A DNA stretch of 10,898 nucleotides from Bacteroidota bacterium (GTDB lineage Bacteria > Bacteroidota > Bacteroidia > Bacteroidales > VadinHA17). The stretch covers positions 1-10,898 of the forward strand of contig DUOU01000202.1 in the NCBI GenBank assembly GCA_012838685.1, in the 5' to 3' direction. Made by a program: the position numbers and the translations under genes. The notes below the pieces were generated by a model. The model had not been told where the DNA came from. It searched no databases and saw only the letters and a program-made list of their open reading frames with translations. The first letter of the stretch is position 1. Every line of letters starts with the position of its first letter. Positions 6,346-10,898 of this stretch are shown here, piece after piece.

Positions 6346-8931
6346 TCAATTGTCATGATAATCCTTTTTCCTTTCATATTTGAGGTCGGAAAGCATGGAG
6401 GCATTGACCCTGATAAGGAAGCTCCAGCTTTTCATGTTGCCGACAGGGATCCAGTTAACCGACATATTCCAGCAGTGAAGGTCGCGGTTAATACTTAATT
6501 GGGTCATTGTAAGTTTTTTATTTGTGATGTCATAACCGGTGCGATAAGTGATATTTGTCTTGCCGGTCAACGAAAGTGATCCATTTATTGACACCGTTTG
6601 GCTAAGATTAGGCTCAAGTTTGGGCTTGGAATATGTCATGCTATAGCTTACGTTCATGCTCCATGGCATGTCAAACTCGGGATATCCCGAATCATCTGTT
6701 CCAACTTCCCCCGTATAGCCGTTATCCCCTGCCCCGGGATTTGTTCCCGAAGACTGGGTGTTGGTCTGTTTATTGCCTTTTATCAGATCGCTAAGGCTGA
6801 AACTGGCACTGGCCGAGACATTTGTAAGCCGTAGTGGATTCTTGTCCACAGAGTATTGGTACCTGGCAACCGATCTTCCATTTTCATCCAAACCATATAA
6901 AGAAAACCTTGCCGACGAAGAGATTGAAATCTTTTTGGCCAGGGTTGTCCTCAGGGTCATAGAAACCGGGCTCCAGTTCATTGAATCGGCGAAGATATTG
7001 TATGATGTGCTGATGTTGAAGTTTTCCACCAGTTTTTTTACGGTAACCTTATCCAGTGAATCGGGGCCTTCGCTTACTTTGGCTTCGAGAACATTGTTCA
7101 AACCCAAACTGACAACACCTGACCTGCTGGAAAGAGATGGGGTGCCATATACAGACCCCTCAAAAATTGAATATTCCCGCGTATCTCCCGCCTCATTATA
7201 CCGTACTTCCCTATACATATCCGTGCTCAGAGCGTCAAGATAAGGAACATAACTGAAAGTGGCCGAAGGTTTCATCACATGACGGATTGACTTGATCCTC
7301 ATGTTCTGGTTCTTAAATTCAAAGATCCCGAAAATCTGTGGAGTGTAACCAACAGTTAAATTTGGATTGAGCGCCTGGCCATAAAAAAGACCTTTTGTCG
7401 TATCGATATCTACGGCCATATTATCCTGGTCCCAGTATTTTTCAATCTTTTGGGTGTACATAACACCTTTGTATGTAAGCGATGGAGTGATGGTAAAATT
7501 GTTGAAGGGGGTAAATTGTATGCTTAACGGTATTTGATGGGTAAAACCGTTTCTCATATCATCAAAAACACTTTTTGTAAACATCAGGCTATCGTATGTT
7601 CTGATCTCATTGTTCAGGTTGGCGGTGTACTGGATTGAAATATCCTCGTACCATTTTGAAGCGCCGACCCTGTTTTTGCGCTTGAAAAGGTAAATTCTCG
7701 ATACGGTAAAGGTCATTTTTGGAAGGCTCATCGCGACTGTCTGGTTTGATGAGTTCTGGCTATGATTCATGCTCGCCGTCAGGTTGAAAGGGGTCCCGCT
7801 CCACGATTTTGAGTAGCTTATACTCGATGTTTTGGTGGTAGTTATGTGTTCCTCAACGTTATAACTGTTGTTTTTGTCGAACCCGCTGGAACTCATGTTC
7901 ACATTTGCCGAAAAGGAGGTACCGGGCCTGGCTTTCCTGTCTTGTGAGTATGACCATCTAAGACTGTAGTTTGAAGATTCTCTGTAATCTTCCAGCCCTC
8001 TATGTCCGGAAACGTTGTTGGCGTAACTGAATCCAAAATTTCCGTTATACTTGTACCTTTTGTTATATTTTGTGCCGATACTCGCCAGCCATGTACCATT
8101 CGTATATATGCTGCCCTGCAGTGAAAGATCAAAATATTCGCTGGCAGCGAAATAGAAACCACCGTTGGTTAAGGCGAAACCCCTGTTCTCCTCATAATTA
8201 TATCTGGGCAATATCAAGCCCGACTCGGCAGTTTTCGTTTGGATCGGGAAATACGCGAAGGGCAGATATATTGGCAAAGGAACTCCCTCAAATACCAGGT
8301 TTGCCGGACCGGAAATAATTTTTTTGCCAGGATAAACCTTGGCTTTGTTAAGATCTATATAAAAATGGGGAGTGTCGGCATCACATGTTGAATAGGTGCT
8401 TCCGTAAATATTTAAGCTTCCATCATCGAGCATCTTGGCCACCGAGCTTCTCAACAGCCCCTCCTCCTGATTTGTGACAATATTTTTAACTGTTGCTTTT
8501 CCCGACCGGAAATTGTACCTCAGAGTATCAGATTCAAATACCTGGTCACCATAATCCAAAACAGGTTTTCCATTGACCGTGCCGGTCGAATCCTTCACTC
8601 CAACCGCAAAAACATCATTTGTTGACATGTTGAAAACTATCGAATCGGCCGAAATTCTTATATCACCGTAGGTAACTACGGCAGAACCCACCAAAATAGA
8701 AAGCTTGTTTTTGATATCGTTTTTTATATACCCATTGGCACTATATGTAACCCTTTGATCTACCGCATCTTCAGAAATATACAACTCCCTTTGGGTATTG
8801 GCGATCCCAACTGAGTCCATCTCAAAATATAGTGAGTCATAAAAAGCGTAGTCCATTTGTGGGAATAGGGCAACCGACCTTATTATAACTATAAAGATAA
8901 CAAATACCCGCTTTTTTTCAAAAAGATGCAA
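6346..8931 (-). CDS. lptD: LPS-assembly outer-membrane protein LptD
   Basis: This is the large outer-membrane barrel that inserts lipopolysaccharide or lipooligosaccharide into the outer leaflet. After a signal peptide (FEKKRVFVIFIVIIRSVALFPQ) comes an OstA/LptA-like periplasmic domain at about 60-155 (ITYSANGYI-like, TYGDIRISADSIVFN, VFESDTLRYNFRSGKATVKNIVT). The conserved core has YSTCDADTPHFYI, GPANLVFEGVPLPIYLPFAYFP and ESGLILPRYNYEENRGFALTNGGFYFA. Alternating beta-strands run to the C-terminus, which ends WSFLIRVNASMLSDLKYERK, typical of Bacteroidota LptD. A Gly/Asn/Thr-rich loop lies near 730-765. Length is about 861 residues, normal for the group. No ATG precedes the signal peptide: I chose TTG at 8931, while TTG at 8970 or 8976 would add 13-15 residues. 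The first ATG, 25 codons further in, would lose the signal. It is divergent from the amidase and followed by the nitroreductase lipoprotein. Confidence 0.93.
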   Translation of the reverse strand: MHLFEKKRVFVIFIVIIRSVALFPQMDYAFYDSLYFEMDSVGIANTQRELYISEDAVDQRVTYSANGYIKNDIKNKLSILVGSAVVTYGDIRISADSIVFNMSTNDVFAVGVKDSTGTVNGKPVLDYGDQVFESDTLRYNFRSGKATVKNIVTNQEEGLLRSSVAKMLDDGSLNIYGSTYSTCDADTPHFYIDLNKAKVYPGKKIISGPANLVFEGVPLPIYLPFAYFPIQTKTAESGLILPRYNYEENRGFALTNGGFYFAASEYFDLSLQGSIYTNGTWLASIGTKYNKRYKYNGNFGFSYANNVSGHRGLEDYRESSNYSLRWSYSQDRKARPGTSFSANVNMSSSGFDKNNSYNVEEHITTTKTSSISYSKSWSGTPFNLTASMNHSQNSSNQTVAMSLPKMTFTVSRIYLFKRKNRVGASKWYEDISIQYTANLNNEIRTYDSLMFTKSVFDDMRNGFTHQIPLSIQFTPFNNFTITPSLTYKGVMYTQKIEKYWDQDNMAVDIDTTKGLFYGQALNPNLTVGYTPQIFGIFEFKNQNMRIKSIRHVMKPSATFSYVPYLDALSTDMYREVRYNEAGDTREYSIFEGSVYGTPSLSSRSGVVSLGLNNVLEAKVSEGPDSLDKVTVKKLVENFNISTSYNIFADSMNWSPVSMTLRTTLAKKISISSSARFSLYGLDENGRSVARYQYSVDKNPLRLTNVSASASFSLSDLIKGNKQTNTQSSGTNPGAGDNGYTGEVGTDDSGYPEFDMPWSMNVSYSMTYSKPKLEPNLSQTVSINGSLSLTGKTNITYRTGYDITNKKLTMTQLSINRDLHCWNMSVNWIPVGNMKSWSFLIRVNASMLSDLKYERKKDYHDN

Positions 8932-8953
8932 CTTAATTATATTTTTGTATGGT

Positions 8954-8985
8954 TTTTGACCACTATGCAATAGCAAGTGGCAAAA
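8954..8985. repeat. Inverted repeat in the lptD/amidase divergent promoter region
   Basis: The left arm TTTTG-a-CCACT-a-TGC (8954-8968) pairs with the right arm GCA-AGTGG-CAAAA (8973-8985) around the loop AATA. This gives 13 base pairs with two single bulged A. It fills most of the 77-base gap between the lptD and amidase starts. Candidate -7 boxes lie next to or in it: TAGTTTTG on the minus strand (8988-8981) towards lptD, and TATTTTTG on the plus strand (8940-8947) towards the amidase. No good -33 partner was found for either. It could be an operator or an RNA leader hairpin. If the longer lptD start were right, the right arm would be partly coding. Confidence 0.5.
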
Positions 8986-9008
8986 CTATTAAAAAAAGCG
9001 AACAGATT

Positions 9009-10178
9009 ATGGGTCATAGCGCCAAAAAGAGAAACATACTGTATGTTAAAGTTATTTTAACTTTTTTGTTGTCGGTTGTTTCATTGGTCCCGGTCTATTC
9101 TTTATTGCCATTACCTGCCAAAAATCCAAAAGACAAATGGGTAATTGTGATAGATCCCGGCCATGGTGGATCAGATTCCGGCGCACTGGGGTTAACAAGC
9201 AAGGAGAAGGATATAACATTGGCCGTATCCCTTTTGACGGGAAAATACTTAAAACAAAACCTTGACAACGTAGAGGTTATATATACCCGCGAAGATGACT
9301 CTTCCGTTGATTTGTTGGAGAGACCAAAGATAGCCAACAGGAACAACGCCGATCTGTTCATTTCAATACATGCCAACAGTGTAGCCGACAACAAATTAAA
9401 AAACCAGGTTTCCGGAACCGAAACATATATAATGGGTTTGGCAAAAGATAAGGCAAGCCTGGAGGTGGCTATGATAGAAAACAAGGTTATAACACTTGAG
9501 GAAGATTATTCCACGAAATATGCCGGATTTGACCCACAATCACCTGAATCATACATTATCTTCACCCTCACGCACAACCTTTACCAGGAGCAGAGCACCA
9601 ACCTGGCCTCAATGATCCAGGATCAGTTCCGCGAAAGGGTGGGCAGAAAAGACAGGGGGGTAAAACAGGCAGGTTATTGGGTTTTGTACAATACAACAAT
9701 GCCGAGCGTACTTGTTGAAATTGGTTTTATTTGTAATCCGGCGGAAGAGAAGTTTATTAGCTCAAAAGAGGGCCAGGAATACCTGGCTTCGGCAATTTTC
9801 AGGGCCTGCAGGGATTATATAAATGAAATTGACAGTAAAAGTTCCATATCCATACAGGAAAGGGCAGATAGTCCCGTAAATTCCGCCGAGGACAACGCTG
9901 CGCCATCCACCTCCCAACCTGAAGAGATTGTTTTTAGGGTACAAATAGCGACCACATCCACCAAAAAAGAGATAAATCCATCAAACTTCAAAGGGTATAC
10001 CGATGTTTACGAGATAACGGACAATGATCGTTATAAATATTCCGTGGGCAGTTTCGACAATTACAGTGATGCTGTAGCGTACAGGAAAAAGGTGGAGAAT
10101 GATTATCCCGATGCGTTTGTTATAGCGATAAGAGACAACAAAGTGTTACCTTTACAGCAAGCGTTGGAAATGAGATAA
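9009..10178 (+). CDS. N-acetylmuramoyl-L-alanine amidase (Amidase_3) with C-terminal SPOR-like domain
   Basis: The 389-residue enzyme cuts the bond between the sugar chain and the stem peptide of peptidoglycan in the periplasm, a step in cell separation. After a signal peptide or anchor (MGHSAKKRN, hydrophobic to about residue 33), the catalytic domain runs from 45 to about 270. Zinc ligands appear to be H52 (DPGHGG), E66 (SKEKD) and H121 (SIHANS); the catalytic glutamate is E237 (VLVEIGF). A family insertion (TETYIMGL to LTHNLYQEQ) lies between the last two. A Ser/Pro/Glu-rich linker (about 271-306) leads to a SPOR-like domain (307-376, FRVQIATT, YKYSVGSFDNYSDAVAYRKKV), which in this family binds denuded glycan at the septum. 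I chose ATG 9009 because it opens a proper signal peptide; an in-frame ATG at 8949 adds 20 polar residues and lies in the inverted repeat region. An MCE gene follows. Confidence 0.94.
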   Translation: MGHSAKKRNILYVKVILTFLLSVVSLVPVYSLLPLPAKNPKDKWVIVIDPGHGGSDSGALGLTSKEKDITLAVSLLTGKYLKQNLDNVEVIYTREDDSSVDLLERPKIANRNNADLFISIHANSVADNKLKNQVSGTETYIMGLAKDKASLEVAMIENKVITLEEDYSTKYAGFDPQSPESYIIFTLTHNLYQEQSTNLASMIQDQFRERVGRKDRGVKQAGYWVLYNTTMPSVLVEIGFICNPAEEKFISSKEGQEYLASAIFRACRDYINEIDSKSSISIQERADSPVNSAEDNAAPSTSQPEEIVFRVQIATTSTKKEINPSNFKGYTDVYEITDNDRYKYSVGSFDNYSDAVAYRKKVENDYPDAFVIAIRDNKVLPLQQALEMR

Positions 10179-10356
10179 TGTTAAAATGAGTATTCCCGCC
10201 ATGATATCCGCACTTCCAAGATTATTTCATTTAACCCAAGGCAAACACTTTATAGAATATGGACAAGTAAAACAATTATTAATAACCCAGGAATGAAGAT
10301 CATCGCGCTTTTGTGACAACACCTGGCCCAATTATAAAAAACAATAAAAAAAACAG

Positions 10357-10898
10357 ATGAAAATATCTAATGAAATAAAAATAGGCTTAACTACCATAGT
10401 GATTCTTGTTGCTTTCATAATAACATTCAGTTTCCTGAAGGGAAAGAATGTATTCAAGAGTACCGCCAACTATTACGCGGTATACGATGATGTTGGCGGT
10501 CTTCTCGTCTCCAGTCCGGTTGAAGTCAACGGATTTCAGGTGGGAATCGTACAGGATATCAGGTTCCTCAGCAAAACAAGCGATAAACTGCTGGTCGTAT
10601 TTTCCATAGATAAAAGTTTCAAGTTACCGGTCAATACCGAAGCCCAGATAAAACCGGTATCAATAATTGCCGGTATGAAAGTACAATTTATATATGGAGA
10701 TGGTCCCGGTTTCTATGCCGAAAGGGATACTTTAAGAGGTACTTTGAACGCATCAATTATCACTACAATAGAGGAAGACATTGATCCTATACTGAAGGCG
10801 GCTACCGCGACCATTGAAAATTTGGATTCCGTTACACAGGCGATTTCCAACCTGTTAACGGCCGATTTTGTGGTAAAACTGAACCGAACCGTTGCCAA
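10357..10898 (+). CDS. MCE/MlaD-family lipid-transport protein, N-terminal part (3' end outside window)
   Basis: The frame is open from ATG 10357 to the window edge, giving 180 residues and two further bases. Residues 8-27 form a single N-terminal membrane segment after a short basic start (MKISNEIKIG). The MCE domain spans about 37-115, with YYAVYDDVGGLLVSSPVEVNGFQVG, the usual position of the (G/V)xxVxxxGxxVG motif, and IKPVSIIAGMKVQFIYG. A helical region begins at about 135 (IEEDIDPILKAATATIENLDSVTQAISNLL). Such proteins form rings that carry phospholipids between the inner and outer membrane with an ABC transporter (MlaEF). The permease and ATPase genes are not in view. An A-rich leader (ataaaaaaaacag) precedes the start, with no Shine-Dalgarno. 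The 178-base gap after the amidase holds no clear promoter or terminator, so the two may be cotranscribed. Confidence 0.93.
   Translation, partial: MKISNEIKIGLTTIVILVAFIITFSFLKGKNVFKSTANYYAVYDDVGGLLVSSPVEVNGFQVGIVQDIRFLSKTSDKLLVVFSIDKSFKLPVNTEAQIKPVSIIAGMKVQFIYGDGPGFYAERDTLRGTLNASIITTIEEDIDPILKAATATIENLDSVTQAISNLLTADFVVKLNRTVA

Noticed and set aside
8949..9008. The ATG at 8949 as the amidase start
   Set aside because: It would place 20 polar residues before the signal peptide and would put the start in the inverted repeat region. The ATG at 9009 gives a normal signal peptide.
10186..10296. A 36-residue plus-strand frame (MSIPAMISALPRL...) starting 8 bases after the amidase stop
   Set aside because: The position is suggestive, but there is no ribosome-binding site, signal or known motif, and frames this short are expected by chance. 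Conservation in relatives would be needed to accept it.
1..10898. Mobile elements, CRISPR arrays, toxin-antitoxin or defence genes
   Set aside because: No transposase, integrase, regularly spaced repeats, or small paired genes of those kinds were seen. The gene content and base composition look uniform and chromosomal.

Overview
The window looks like a chromosomal segment from a member of the Bacteroidota, most likely the Bacteroidales/Marinilabiliales side. The signs are a SusC-type TonB-dependent receptor, Bacteroidota-type promoter boxes (TTTG plus TAnnTTTG), the rpsF-rpsR-rplI order without ssb, a 7TM-HD (PgpH-like) protein, the Bacteroidota form of LptD, and an amidase with a C-terminal SPOR-like domain next to an MCE/MlaD gene. 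No phage, insertion sequence, CRISPR array, tRNA or rRNA was seen. The content is core housekeeping and cell-envelope biology, and I found no convincing new multi-gene system.

Layout, left to right. (1) 1-489, minus: the first 163 residues of a SusC-family outer-membrane receptor, cut by the window edge. (2) 490-1081: a 592-base AT-rich gap with a candidate promoter for the receptor and a GC-rich nested hairpin. (3) 1082-4246, minus: dnaX (DNA polymerase III gamma/tau) followed 27 bases later by a 7TM-HD phosphohydrolase that lacks the family's extracellular sensor. dnaX carries an in-frame run of ten A whose two alternative frames both stop within a few codons, as expected of a slippage site that makes a short gamma form. 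(4) 4247-4365: a divergent promoter region. (5) 4366-5448, plus: rpsF-rpsR-rplI, closed by a strong intrinsic terminator. rplI has a full Shine-Dalgarno sequence, unusual in this phylum. (6) 5521-8931, minus: lptD, then a lipoprotein of the nitroreductase fold interrupted by a proline-rich repeat. (7) 8932-9008: a divergent promoter region with a long inverted repeat. (8) 9009-10898, plus: an N-acetylmuramoyl-L-alanine amidase, then an MCE/MlaD-family gene cut by the window edge.

How the genes fit together. The right half is an envelope cluster: LptD inserts lipopolysaccharide into the outer membrane, the amidase cleaves peptidoglycan crosswise to the glycan chain, and the MCE protein is expected to move lipids between membranes. 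The left-centre combines replication (dnaX) and translation (S6, S18, L9) transcribed outward from a shared 119-base region. The points most worth following up are the dnaX slippage site, the sensor-less PgpH-like protein, the rplI Shine-Dalgarno sequence, the proline-rich insertion in the nitroreductase lipoprotein, and the inverted repeats upstream of the receptor and between lptD and the amidase.
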